A DNA stretch of 64,000 bases, taken from NCBI RefSeq assembly GCF_019207085.1, contig NZ_JAATOM010000008.1, positions 1-64,000 on the forward strand, in the 5' to 3' direction. Shown here piece after piece: positions 18,105 to 27,186 of the stretch. This stretch comes from Variovorax sp. dw_308. Lineage in GTDB: Bacteria; Pseudomonadota; Gammaproteobacteria; Burkholderiales; Burkholderiaceae_C. How positions within the stretch are numbered: position 1 is the first letter of the stretch; each line of letters starts with the position of its first letter. The notes below the pieces were generated by a model that was not told where the DNA came from, ran no database searches, and was given only the letters and a program-made list of their open reading frames with translations. The position numbers and the translations under genes were made by a program.

Positions 18105-19061
18105 ATGACTCGAAAGAAGATATTCATTGCGGGCCATCTCGGCCTGGTAGGGACCGCGGTCCTTGGCGGACTCGAAGGTGACTCGCGCTACCAATGTCTG
18201 GTACGGACCCGCCAAGAACTGGATCTAGAGAATCACGAGGCGACGCGGGAGTTCTTCCTCACACACCGTCCAAGCTACGTCGTCATGTCTGCGGCAAAAG
18301 TGGGTGGGATCCTGGCCAACAACAACTTTCCGGTCGGCTTCCTGCATCAGAACTTGCGCATTCAACTCAGCGTCTTCGACGCAGCTTTCGAGGCCGGCGT
18401 CGAGCGAATGATCTTCCTGGGATCGTCGTGCATCTACCCGCGTGATTGTCCGCAGCCGATCAAGGAAGAATATTTGCTTACCGGTCCGCTGGAGGCCACG
18501 AATCGCCCATACGCGCTCGCCAAGATCTCGGGGGTGGAGTCGTGCTGGTCGTACAACCGCCAGTACGGCACGCGCTACCTGGCCGTAATGCCCACGAACA
18601 TGTACGGTCCCGGGGACAATTACCACCCTGAGCATTCGCACGTGCTGCCTGCGTTGATCCGGCGGTTTCATGAGGCCAAGGTGAGGGGCGATGAGGCTGT
18701 CGTCGTCTGGGGCTCGGGTCAGCCCCGTCGGGAGTTCATGTATTCGGTGGACCTTGGCAACGCGATCAAATTCGTGCTGGAGTTACCCGAAGCGCAGTTC
18801 GCGCAATTGACAGATCCCGCTACAGCTCCTCTGATGAACATCGGCGTAGGTGAGGACGTGACCATTCGCGAAGCCGCGGAAATGGTCAAGGAAGCCGTCG
18901 GCTTCACGGGTGAGTTGAAGTTTGATTCCACCAAGCCTGATGGAACACCGCGCAAGCTATTGGATGTCAGCCGCCTTGGCTCGCTGGGTTGGCGGGCGCA
19001 GACTCAGTTCAAGGACGGACTCGCGCTTGCATATCAAGACTTCGTTGCCCGCAATGATTGA
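18105..19061 (+). CDS. fcl: GDP-L-fucose synthase
   Basis: This bifunctional epimerase/reductase turns GDP-4-keto-6-deoxymannose into GDP-L-fucose. Sequence signs are the Rossmann G10-H-L-G13-L-V-G16 variant typical of Fcl, SAAKVGGILANN, FLGSSCIYPRDCPQPI with the catalytic Ser (107-108), and Tyr136/Lys140 in RPYALAK. MPTNMYGPGDNY is also diagnostic. The length (318) is normal. It shares a divergent promoter region with gmd, and its stop overlaps the start of the next glycosyltransferase, so it leads a rightward operon. Both Rmd and Fcl compete for the Gmd product. Confidence 0.97.
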   Translation: MTRKKIFIAGHLGLVGTAVLGGLEGDSRYQCLVRTRQELDLENHEATREFFLTHRPSYVVMSAAKVGGILANNNFPVGFLHQNLRIQLSVFDAAFEAGVERMIFLGSSCIYPRDCPQPIKEEYLLTGPLEATNRPYALAKISGVESCWSYNRQYGTRYLAVMPTNMYGPGDNYHPEHSHVLPALIRRFHEAKVRGDEAVVVWGSGQPRREFMYSVDLGNAIKFVLELPEAQFAQLTDPATAPLMNIGVGEDVTIREAAEMVKEAVGFTGELKFDSTKPDGTPRKLLDVSRLGSLGWRAQTQFKDGLALAYQDFVARND

Positions 19062-20811
19062 GGATTGCTTTGTGGGTGACCAGACTTCCACTGCCCAATC
19101 CATCGTGCATTCCGGCGACTCGGTGCCGGCAGCCGTCGTGCAACGCGGGTCCTCCGTACGGTCGACTGAAAGCTGGGAGCGGAGCGAGGCGGAACTGATC
19201 ACGCAGCTTGAAACCATGAAGCTGGCGTTGAAAGAGGTCTACGATGAATTGGGTGAGCGTGATCGGCTGCGGCCACAACTCGAAGATGCGCGGCAAGAGC
19301 TTCAGGCAGTGTACGCATCGTTGAGTTGGCGGGTTGCTGCTCCTCTGCGGGCAGTGTCGGCCCGCTTCCCAGGCCTCTCGGGGCGCCCGCGTGCCTTGGC
19401 CCGGCGGTACCCCAAGCTGCTGTCCGTTCTTTCCCGCGCTGATCGTCTGGCGCGCCGTGTCTTGCGCACTCTGGTCGGTTCGAGCACTGCAGTACCCGCA
19501 ATGATCAAGACGGGTTCGATCAGCTTGCGACCGATTGAAGTTCGTGCAAATGCGGGCGTTTCGCAGCGCCTTCCGCGGGGCTCGGGCAAGCGAGTGTTGT
19601 GCGTTGGGCATGTGATGCCCTTCCCGCCTCGCGCAGGTAACGAGTACCGTATCCATCGCATGTTGAGTTGGCTGTCCGACGAGGGGTTCGACGTACTTGT
19701 CATCGTCTGTCCTTTGCGCAACGAGATGCCCTCCGAATTGCAGATTGCACGGGCGGCCGCGATCTACCCTCAATTCATCGTCTGCGGACACGACGGCATC
19801 GTCCGCCACAACCTGCCAAAGGATTCCGCGATCCTCAGCGGCATGTCCGGAACTCGGGTTCGGGAATTCGCCACATTGCTCGAAGAGGAGAACGGCAAGG
19901 ATCAGCGCGCGGATGAACTGTTGGGGGTGCTACGTACCTTTTGCCCGGATGTCCTGATCGAGACGCTGCTCCATATCGAGCAGAACTTCAAGCCGCGCAC
20001 CTTGCTCGCGGAGTACGTCTTCATGACTCGGGCCATGACTTTGCTGCGAGCCGATCTGCACAAGATCGTCGACACCATCGACGTCTTCTCGAGCAAGGCG
20101 CACAAAGTTGAACGCTATGGGGTAACGGATGGGCTTGCCATGTCGGAAACTGAGGAAGCCATGTTGATGGCCCGCGCCGATGTGCTGATTGGCATACAGC
20201 CAGCCGAGTCTCAAGAGATTGAGCGCCTGGCTCCCACGCGCAAGGTAGTGACGGTGGGCGTTGACTTTGACGTAAAAGAATCCGTGCTCGCCCTGCCCCC
20301 CAAGCCAGTGGTCTTGCTGGTGGCGTCTGGCAATCCGATGAACGTGAAGGGATTGCAGGACTTCCTGCGCTATTCGTGGCCTTTTGTCCGTCGCGAAGTT
20401 CCTCAAGCTGAACTTAGGGTGGTCGGCGATGTTGGCGCAAGTGTCGACTTCGCGCCCGAGGGAGTGCACATCTTGGGTCGTGTCGAAAGTCTGGACGATG
20501 CGTACGCCGACGCTCGGGTGGTCATCAATCCCACGATCGCCGGTACAGGACTCAAGATCAAGACAGTGGAGGCGCTCAGCCACTTGCGCCCAGTTGTCAC
20601 CTTTCCCGCTGGAGTGGACGGGGTAGCAGAGGCGGCCTTGTCCTACTGCCGCGTGGCCACCGACTGGTACGCGTTTGCATGCGAGGTCGCTCACGTTCTC
20701 TCGGCACCACAAGATGCTACCCAACTTGAGCGCCGCAGTCGCGTGTTGGTTGATTGTTTCTCCGCGAAGGCGGTATATGCGCCGCTGAAGCGAGTTCTCG
20801 ATGAAATATGA
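19054..20811 (+). CDS. GT4 glycosyltransferase with N-terminal coiled coil and SWR motif
   Basis: I start at ATG 19054, which overlaps the fcl stop by eight bases; upstream in-frame codons lie deep inside fcl. Residues about 40-88 form a charged coil, followed by SWRVAAPLRAV (91-101) and a basic stretch. From about 180 a GT-B fold begins (VLCVGHVMPFPPRAGNEYRI), and the donor domain has VILG-type glycine turns and GTGLKIKTVEALSHLRPVV, the Glyco_trans_1_4 pattern. It is a cytoplasmic sugar transferase of unknown specificity. The motif order (coil, SWR, catalytic domain) is the reverse of that in the methyltransferases. Confidence 0.82.
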   Translation: MIEDCFVGDQTSTAQSIVHSGDSVPAAVVQRGSSVRSTESWERSEAELITQLETMKLALKEVYDELGERDRLRPQLEDARQELQAVYASLSWRVAAPLRAVSARFPGLSGRPRALARRYPKLLSVLSRADRLARRVLRTLVGSSTAVPAMIKTGSISLRPIEVRANAGVSQRLPRGSGKRVLCVGHVMPFPPRAGNEYRIHRMLSWLSDEGFDVLVIVCPLRNEMPSELQIARAAAIYPQFIVCGHDGIVRHNLPKDSAILSGMSGTRVREFATLLEEENGKDQRADELLGVLRTFCPDVLIETLLHIEQNFKPRTLLAEYVFMTRAMTLLRADLHKIVDTIDVFSSKAHKVERYGVTDGLAMSETEEAMLMARADVLIGIQPAESQEIERLAPTRKVVTVGVDFDVKESVLALPPKPVVLLVASGNPMNVKGLQDFLRYSWPFVRREVPQAELRVVGDVGASVDFAPEGVHILGRVESLDDAYADARVVINPTIAGTGLKIKTVEALSHLRPVVTFPAGVDGVAEAALSYCRVATDWYAFACEVAHVLSAPQDATQLERRSRVLVDCFSAKAVYAPLKRVLDEI

Positions 20812-22747
20812 CCACCTTGGCGAGTGCGCACAAGCGTCGCAATCGCTGCTGGACGAGTTCGACTACGACGTATTTGTGGACCTCTCGGCCTGCGGTCTGG
20901 ACGCTGCTCAGGTCTCGCAACATCTGCTGCGCCTGCAACGCGACGGCGGCTATGACCATGTGTCGACGCAGTTGTCGGTTGCGCTGCCCGCCAAGGCGAA
21001 CGCGGGCGCACAGAATGTCCAATTGGCACATGCTGGTACGAACGGGTCGCTGGCCTTTGCGCGATCCGCCGAGCTTGCCACGAGTCGCCGCAAGCACCTT
21101 CTGATCATCCTTGGCACGATCGTTCCCGCCAATGAGGTAGTCGCTTCACTCGTGTCGGTCTTCGGCGTCGATCCCCTGATTGGCAGCGTACAACCGCGCT
21201 TGGCAGATGCCGCAACCGACGACGTGTGGCCACTCTTCCACTCCCCGACGTCCAAGCACAAACCGGTCTTAGTCTCGCGTGGGGCGTTGTTCCACCTGCC
21301 ACCGGTGTTGCTTGCGGCTGAGGCCTTGGGCCCCTGCATGCTTGTTCGTCGCGAAGTGGTGGCGAGCCTGGAAGTCATGCCCGAATACGCTAGCGCGCGG
21401 GGCGCCATTCTGCATGCGCTTTGTCAGGCGCGACGCAGAGGTTTTAGAACAGCCATCTTCCAACGTGCGGTGGTCTCTGTGTCCGCCGATGACAATGAGG
21501 GGGATCCGGAAACCGCGCTCTTCGGCCCCATCTCGAAGGAGGACGCTTCGCGCCTGCTGGAGCACTATCCGGATCATGCCAGGGCCAAGATGGAGAACGA
21601 GGGCCAGCCGATGCGCCGGCTGGAGGCGTTGCTCGGAGCCGCCTTTCCGCGCGCGGGAGCGCCCCGCCGCTTGCTTCTGGACTGCCGGGGCATGGGCGCA
21701 ATGCACAACGGGACATCCCAGTGCGTGCTCGGCATCCTTGGTGGGCTTTCTGAGCTCAACGACCCTCGCTGGGCCATCGACGTGTGGAGCAGGGCTCCCG
21801 CTGCCGCTTTTCACGAACTTCCACGACTCTTTCCGAATCTCCGTCATGTGCATGGGCATCCTTCAGACGTCTATGCCGCCGTTCTGGTGCCCAACCAACC
21901 GTGGGGGCTGGCTACTGTCTCGGAACTACACGGGCTAGCGCGGGCCATGGTGTTCAATATGCTCGACACCATCGCCTGGGACGTGATCTACCCATCAGAC
22001 GAACGCGTGGAGCCCTGCTGGCGCTATATCTCGCGCCATGCTGATGGCCTGGCCTACATATCGAGCTACACGCAGGATCGATTCAGGCGGCGCTTCCCGG
22101 TGGCGTCGCGCGTCGAGGAACGCGTGGTTCATCTCAGCCTCTCACGCGAAGAAAACTCGATGCCGTGTTTCGCCGGGGCGCCGCGAGCGGAGCACATTCT
22201 TGTGTTCGGCAACTCGTATGACCACAAAGACTTGGCGCCTACCCTAAAAGTGCTTTGCGACGCGTTTCCGCTTCAGGATTTGGTCGTATTGGGCGGGGCT
22301 GCCAAGGCGCCGCACGTCCGTGTCATCCCGAGCGGGCGTGCCAGCAACGAGGAAATCCACCAGCTGGTCGCCACCGCGCGTGCCATCGTCTACCCTTCCT
22401 ACTACGAGGGCTTCGGCCTGCCGGTGGTTGAAAGTCTCGCCTACGGGCGTCCGGTGCTGGTGAGAAAGTCCGCCTTGTGGAACGAGATCGCCGCCAACGT
22501 TCGGCTCCCAGGGCTACTGATCGAGTTCGACGATCCTTTGTCCTTGGTCGAGCGGCTGGGGCGCCTGCTGGCCGGCTTGCCCGTGCCCACCTTGTCCCAG
22601 GCGACCGAGCTTCCGGTGAGCGAGGCGGCGCACGGGTGGAAGCAATGTGCGGCTGGCTTGGTTGAACTCGTAGAGAAATCCTTGGCCAACCCGGACACTG
22701 AAAACTGGCTCGAGCGTGATCTCACTCTGGGGATGGCGAGGCTATGA
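20801..22747 (+). CDS. Large GT4 glycosyltransferase with extra N-terminal domain
   Basis: This 648-residue protein begins 11 bases inside the preceding gene. Residues about 1-240 resemble a degenerate GT-A-like domain without a clear DxD triad. Residues about 285-630 are a GT-B enzyme: RRLLLDCRGMGAMHNGTSQ opens it, and the donor site reads IVYPSYYEGFGLPVVESLA followed by GRPVLVRK. The E-x7-E motif is intact. It probably adds one sugar of the repeat; the N-terminal part may bind acceptor or be a dead transferase. It ends with an ATGA overlap to the next gene, so translation is likely coupled. Confidence 0.82.
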   Translation: MKYDHLGECAQASQSLLDEFDYDVFVDLSACGLDAAQVSQHLLRLQRDGGYDHVSTQLSVALPAKANAGAQNVQLAHAGTNGSLAFARSAELATSRRKHLLIILGTIVPANEVVASLVSVFGVDPLIGSVQPRLADAATDDVWPLFHSPTSKHKPVLVSRGALFHLPPVLLAAEALGPCMLVRREVVASLEVMPEYASARGAILHALCQARRRGFRTAIFQRAVVSVSADDNEGDPETALFGPISKEDASRLLEHYPDHARAKMENEGQPMRRLEALLGAAFPRAGAPRRLLLDCRGMGAMHNGTSQCVLGILGGLSELNDPRWAIDVWSRAPAAAFHELPRLFPNLRHVHGHPSDVYAAVLVPNQPWGLATVSELHGLARAMVFNMLDTIAWDVIYPSDERVEPCWRYISRHADGLAYISSYTQDRFRRRFPVASRVEERVVHLSLSREENSMPCFAGAPRAEHILVFGNSYDHKDLAPTLKVLCDAFPLQDLVVLGGAAKAPHVRVIPSGRASNEEIHQLVATARAIVYPSYYEGFGLPVVESLAYGRPVLVRKSALWNEIAANVRLPGLLIEFDDPLSLVERLGRLLAGLPVPTLSQATELPVSEAAHGWKQCAAGLVELVEKSLANPDTENWLERDLTLGMARL

Positions 22748-23616
22748 CGCGTCCATTGAAGATTCTGACCCTTCTTGCACGCCACGGCATCGCCAAGTAT
22801 GCAGATGCGTTGCCCCAGATCGACGCGCTGTTTGCACGCCAAATGCCTGACGTGGCACACGAATGCGTTGTGGCCGACAACAGCCTACCACTGGGCCACG
22901 AGGAGGTACTTGTCGGCGGGACTCGGCTCATCGGTGCCTCAAACGAGGCTTGGGAGTTTTCCGCTTGGGATAGTGCCGTGAAGTACGTTGGGGACAGGTT
23001 GCATGAGTACGACTATGTCCATTTGGCGACGTCGGCGTTCCGGCAACTGTACGTGAAGTATCTCGACCGCTTCGATTCGCGCATGCTCTGTTTGGCAAGG
23101 GGGCGCGCGGCCGCTATTGGCCATGTCGACTACTACAACGAGCCAGTTGTTCTGCTTGGCCAGCGCTGCCAATCGTGGCTTCGAACCTCATTCGTGATGC
23201 TGGCGCCTGCCGAACTGGCCCTATTGGGTTCTTTTGTCAGCGTCAGAGGTGGCGAGGGGTTCTTTAGCGGGCGTCCGCAGTCGCCCTTTCTCGACACCGC
23301 GCCCGTCTCGCCCGGATACCGACGGAACATCCTGGGATGGCTGACAGGAGACGGTACGGGACAGGATACAGAGTGGCACTCACGATTTCGACTCGACGAC
23401 AGCAGCTTGCCCTACTTCGAGAGCAAGGCGTTGGCAATCTTCAACGAGCAGATGCTCAGCAATCGATTGCGTGCCCAGGGCTGCGCGGTGGTCGATGCGA
23501 CTTGGCTTGCTGCTCGCGCCAGCCAGCTCGCAGGGGTGCCGCTTGCAGTGCCGAACTGGCGGGTCCAGGTGAGTTCCAGAGATACCGATGCCGCCCCGTC
23601 GAGCATCCTGCTTTGA
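22744..23616 (+). CDS. Polysaccharide-cluster protein of unknown function
   Basis: I do not recognise this 290-residue family with certainty. It has no signal peptide or membrane helix. An N-terminal beta strand (LKILTLLARHG) and the segment LIGASNEAWEFSAWDSAV, followed by YDYVHLATSAFR, suggest a small GT-A-like nucleotide-sugar fold, since a Gly/Asn-rich loop before an aromatic-acidic segment is common there. No DxD metal motif is obvious. It overlaps the previous gene by ATGA and is part of the fcl operon, so a role in building the same glycan is likely. Treat the glycosyltransferase guess as weak. Confidence 0.6.
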   Translation: MTRPLKILTLLARHGIAKYADALPQIDALFARQMPDVAHECVVADNSLPLGHEEVLVGGTRLIGASNEAWEFSAWDSAVKYVGDRLHEYDYVHLATSAFRQLYVKYLDRFDSRMLCLARGRAAAIGHVDYYNEPVVLLGQRCQSWLRTSFVMLAPAELALLGSFVSVRGGEGFFSGRPQSPFLDTAPVSPGYRRNILGWLTGDGTGQDTEWHSRFRLDDSSLPYFESKALAIFNEQMLSNRLRAQGCAVVDATWLAARASQLAGVPLAVPNWRVQVSSRDTDAAPSSILL

Positions 23617-23691
23617 AGTGGTCAGCGGGTCAATTGACCTGGCAACCTTGAACTGAATCCGCAATCGCATGTCAAGAAACGGAGTCAAGAG

Positions 23692-24594
23692 TTGAACTAT
23701 CAGACGCCAAGGAAGGACGCTATCGATCGCATCATTCGAGAGGTCCCACGCGACTTTCACATGAGCGGCTCGCTGAGCCCGCAGGTGCTTTGGCGCATCT
23801 TCGAACTTCACTGCCAAATTGGTGCCAAGACCTCCGCCGAGACTGGTTGCGGACTTACGACCTTGGTTCTTTCGCAGTTGAGCGAGCGGCATCTGAGCTT
23901 CACGGTCGACTTCGGCGACAGCTTGCCAAACACCCGCTCGCATCCACTGTTTCGCAGTGAGACGACGACCTTCATTGTCAACCCCACACAAGTCTCTCTG
24001 CCCGGTTGGAAATTTGCTGAGCCACTCGATTTCGTCATTCTCGACGGACCTCACGCCTACCCGTTTCCGGACCTCGAATATTTCCATTTCTATCCGCAGA
24101 TTCGTGAAGGCGGAGTGCTTGTCATCGATGACATCCACATCCCCACCATCGGTCACTTGCACGACTTTTTGCGCGATGACGAGATGTGGGAGCATTTGGG
24201 GGACGTGGACACGACCGGCTTTTTCCAGCGGACGCATGTGGAGATGCTGAGTCCGCACGGCGATGGCTGGCCGCAGCAGCGCTACAACCGTCGGCGCTTC
24301 GCCTACCCAGATGCGCTAAATGGCATGTTCGGTGAAGGTTGGTACGAGGCAGACTTCGGGCCTAGGACTCCGAATAGTTCCGCCCCAAAGCATGTATCGG
24401 GTGCCGAGTTGGAACAAGTGGAAGCCAAACTTGCGCTATGCGAAGCCGAATTGAGTGCGGCCCGATCCGCGCTCGAGCGAGAACAAGCACGAGCGAAGCG
24501 TTCAGAACAGGTCGTTGACGCCCTTCGCAACTCCAGCAGCTGGCGTGTGACAGCGCCGCTTAGGGCGATCAAACGAGTCTTCAGCGCTAGCTAG
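23692..24594 (+). CDS. Class I SAM methyltransferase with coiled coil and SWR tail
   Basis: The 300-residue protein is a Methyltransf_24-like enzyme: motif I AETGCGLTTL (49-58), motif II LDFVILDGPHAYP (112-124) and the acidic IDDIHIPTIG (145-154). After about residue 235 it becomes a coil (ELEQVEAKLALCEAELSAA) ending in SWRVTAPLRAIKRV (283-296). I accept TTG at 23692 because GGAG lies 7 bases upstream and the next ATG (23761) would remove conserved-looking sequence. It is the last gene of the fcl operon. The tail almost matches those of the FkbM enzyme at 10025 and the GT at 24655. Confidence 0.8.
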   Translation: MNYQTPRKDAIDRIIREVPRDFHMSGSLSPQVLWRIFELHCQIGAKTSAETGCGLTTLVLSQLSERHLSFTVDFGDSLPNTRSHPLFRSETTTFIVNPTQVSLPGWKFAEPLDFVILDGPHAYPFPDLEYFHFYPQIREGGVLVIDDIHIPTIGHLHDFLRDDEMWEHLGDVDTTGFFQRTHVEMLSPHGDGWPQQRYNRRRFAYPDALNGMFGEGWYEADFGPRTPNSSAPKHVSGAELEQVEAKLALCEAELSAARSALEREQARAKRSEQVVDALRNSSSWRVTAPLRAIKRVFSAS

Positions 24595-24654
24595 AACTGA
24601 AGTCGTGAAGCGGTGCCTGGACCCGGCGCCGAGAACTCTGCGCTACGCTGCCCG

Positions 24655-27144
24655 TCATTGCTCTGTTCGTCCCGAGCCGGCATGTTGTTCTCGGAATTGC
24701 GAAGGCTTCGGAACCCTTTCGAGCAGACCGTTTACCGCTGCGCGAAACCGGTCGTGCGAGCAGTCGATCGACACGCGTTCAAGTGCATGCGTTCTGATGT
24801 GCTCCCAGGCAATTGGATCCGAATGCAGTCGGATGCACGCCTGTGCAAAGGCCCGGGGATCCGTGGTGGCAAGCAATTGCTCGCCTGAAGTCCACCCCAA
24901 CTGCTGGGCGATGAGCTCCGTCGCGACCATCGGAACACCATAGGCGGCTGCAGTCTGCGCCTTCAAGGGGATGCCCGCTGCAATGCGTGTCGGAACGATG
25001 GCGACCCGGGCGCCCTCGTACCAAGGCGCCAGATCGTCGACCGCGCCTATCAGGTGGATGCTTGCTGACTCTAGCGCCATGATCGAAGTTGCTCGGATGA
25101 ACCCGACGACGTCGAGTCGCGCCTCGACACCGAGTGCCGTCTGAATATGAGGCCAGACCTCGTTGGCGAACCAACGAATCGATTCTGCATTGGGCGAATC
25201 ATCGTCATGCAGCGCTCCCACGAACAAGAAGCCACGGCGCTGTTGAAATGTCGCAGGGGTTGGTTGCGGCTTTACGGTATGGCCGATGACCAAGACTGCG
25301 CCCGCACCCTGCGACTCGAACTGATCCTTCTCCTCTTGAGAGACAGAGACGATCAAATCAGCCGGACGTGTGAGTTCAACCTCCTCCGCGATCATCAGGC
25401 TGACCTGTGCGGGCGAAAGGCCGTGACCCGCGAGTTTCATCTGAACGATTTCGCGGTTCGCGAACAAGGCTTCGGCGTCGTAAATCAAATAGGGCTTTGT
25501 CTGGCTTGATGAAGCTGCTGCGGCCGAGGCGCGCAGGAATGCCCGCATGTTGTGTGGGCGGCATACAAAGATCGCATCGTAATGGCCATCGCGCTGCGCC
25601 AGGAAGCCTGACAGATCATCGGCTGAACAGCCTTTCATGACTTCGATCGAGCTCGGCAATGATTGTCGGATGCCCGCCCAGTTTTCGTCCCATCTGAACA
25701 TGGGAAACAGAGTGACCTGTGTACCGGCATCCACCATCGCACGCAGCAATTCGTTGGAACGGGGGTAACCCGTCCCCAAATGCGGATGCGGTACGCGATC
25801 CTCAATGAAGAGGAGGCTCATTCCCCGGCTGCCGCTCGCGCTACGGGCAAGAAGCAGGTTCTCGTGGTCATTGTCCGCCTGCGATCGCAGCCAGTGAGCA
25901 TGGCGCTCCTGGAAGATTGTCAGATTGCGCCGCTGCAACTCCAGCGCCCGGCTCGATGCCACAGCACTTCCGAACTCATAGTGAATGATGACCACCCGCG
26001 GTTCGAACACCACTCGCTTTCCGGACTGCCAGAGGCGAACGCAGTAGTCGACTTCCTCGTAGTAGGCGGGCGCATAGCGCTCGTCGAAGCCGTTGAAGCT
26101 TTCGAACAATTGGCGCGGCGTCAGGAGGAAGGCGCCTGAGCAGAAGTCGACGTCGCGGCTGAACATGCACTCTGAAGTGTCCGGAAGTTCTCCTCGACCA
26201 TAGCCTATGCAAGCGCCGTCATTCCAGACGATTGAGCCGGCCTCCTGAAGTCGTCCGTCGGGCAAGATGATTCGTCCACCAACCGCGCCGACTGATTCGT
26301 CGGTCTCGCACGCTGAGACCGCAGCCTCCAAGCTGCCAGGTTGGAGCAGCGCATCGTTGTTCATGAACAGCAGGTACTTTCCCTTCGCTTCCTTTGCAGC
26401 GCGGTTGGCGCCGCGCAGGAAGTGCAGGTTTTGGTCGCTGCGAACGATCTTGGCGCCGTCGAGGCGATCGAGAAGCTCCGCGGTGGCATCGGTCGAGCCG
26501 TTGTCCAGAAGGATGATCTCCGAGCGAAGATCTGTGCCGGCACTGGCTTCCGCAATGGAAGCCAAGCAGGCGTAAGTGAGTTCGGCACTGTTGTAGAGCA
26601 CCAGCACGATGCTCACTTCCGGATGAGGATCACTAGGAAGCCGAAGCCGTCCGCTGGAGGTCAGAAAGGCCGCAAGCCTGGTCTGCAGCCAAATTCGGGT
26701 AGCGGCTTTCTGGTCAATGGTGGTCTGCGCGGCACCGCTGGCGTCATGCGACAAGGCACCGGCCATACTGGTCAAGCCTTGCGTGGCTGCAGATGGCGCG
26801 ACGCTTGGGTGCCCACCTCTTCGTCGCAGCTTGCCGACCACCGCCCGCAGCGGAGCCGTGACTCGCCACGAGCCCGATGCGTGGAATGACTGAATGAGCT
26901 TGTCGCGGAGTGCCTTTTCATTCAGCTGCACCATCTGGATTTCACGTGCCTGATTTCTTCGTTGTGAAGAGAGCTCGGCCGCAAGTCGTTGATTCTCCAC
27001 TTCGAGTTGCTCGCACTTGGTCAGTGCGGCGACGGCTTGCGCCTTGACTTCGGCCAAGGACTGCTCCCGGCGTTCCGTTTCGCCAGACGCTTCGCCTGTT
27101 TCTCGTTGTCCTGCGATGCCCGGCTCTTCTGCCTCAGATGTCAT
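24655..27144 (-). CDS. Bifunctional GT2-GT4 glycosyltransferase with N-terminal coil and SWR motif
   Basis: This 829-residue protein has a coil at about 25-85, then SWRVTAPLRAVVGKLRRRGG (92-111). A GT2 domain follows (about 175-420: VSIVLVLYNSAELTYAC, LLFMNNDA, AYYEEVDYCVRLWQSG). A GT4 domain occupies about 465-800 (FVGALHDDDSPNAESIRWF, then RVAIVPTRIAAGIPLKAQTA). The GT2 part resembles rhamnosyltransferase-type enzymes. Two linked activities suggest that it makes two linkages of the repeat. It is the last gene of the manC-wzm-wzt operon, 42 bases after wzt, and converges on the methyltransferase gene at 23692. Confidence 0.85.
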   Translation of the reverse strand: MTSEAEEPGIAGQRETGEASGETERREQSLAEVKAQAVAALTKCEQLEVENQRLAAELSSQRRNQAREIQMVQLNEKALRDKLIQSFHASGSWRVTAPLRAVVGKLRRRGGHPSVAPSAATQGLTSMAGALSHDASGAAQTTIDQKAATRIWLQTRLAAFLTSSGRLRLPSDPHPEVSIVLVLYNSAELTYACLASIAEASAGTDLRSEIILLDNGSTDATAELLDRLDGAKIVRSDQNLHFLRGANRAAKEAKGKYLLFMNNDALLQPGSLEAAVSACETDESVGAVGGRIILPDGRLQEAGSIVWNDGACIGYGRGELPDTSECMFSRDVDFCSGAFLLTPRQLFESFNGFDERYAPAYYEEVDYCVRLWQSGKRVVFEPRVVIIHYEFGSAVASSRALELQRRNLTIFQERHAHWLRSQADNDHENLLLARSASGSRGMSLLFIEDRVPHPHLGTGYPRSNELLRAMVDAGTQVTLFPMFRWDENWAGIRQSLPSSIEVMKGCSADDLSGFLAQRDGHYDAIFVCRPHNMRAFLRASAAAASSSQTKPYLIYDAEALFANREIVQMKLAGHGLSPAQVSLMIAEEVELTRPADLIVSVSQEEKDQFESQGAGAVLVIGHTVKPQPTPATFQQRRGFLFVGALHDDDSPNAESIRWFANEVWPHIQTALGVEARLDVVGFIRATSIMALESASIHLIGAVDDLAPWYEGARVAIVPTRIAAGIPLKAQTAAAYGVPMVATELIAQQLGWTSGEQLLATTDPRAFAQACIRLHSDPIAWEHIRTHALERVSIDCSHDRFRAAVNGLLERVPKPSQFREQHAGSGRTEQ

Positions 27145-27186
27145 GTTGATTGCTACCGAATCCGGGTCTCGTGCGCTGCGCCCTGT

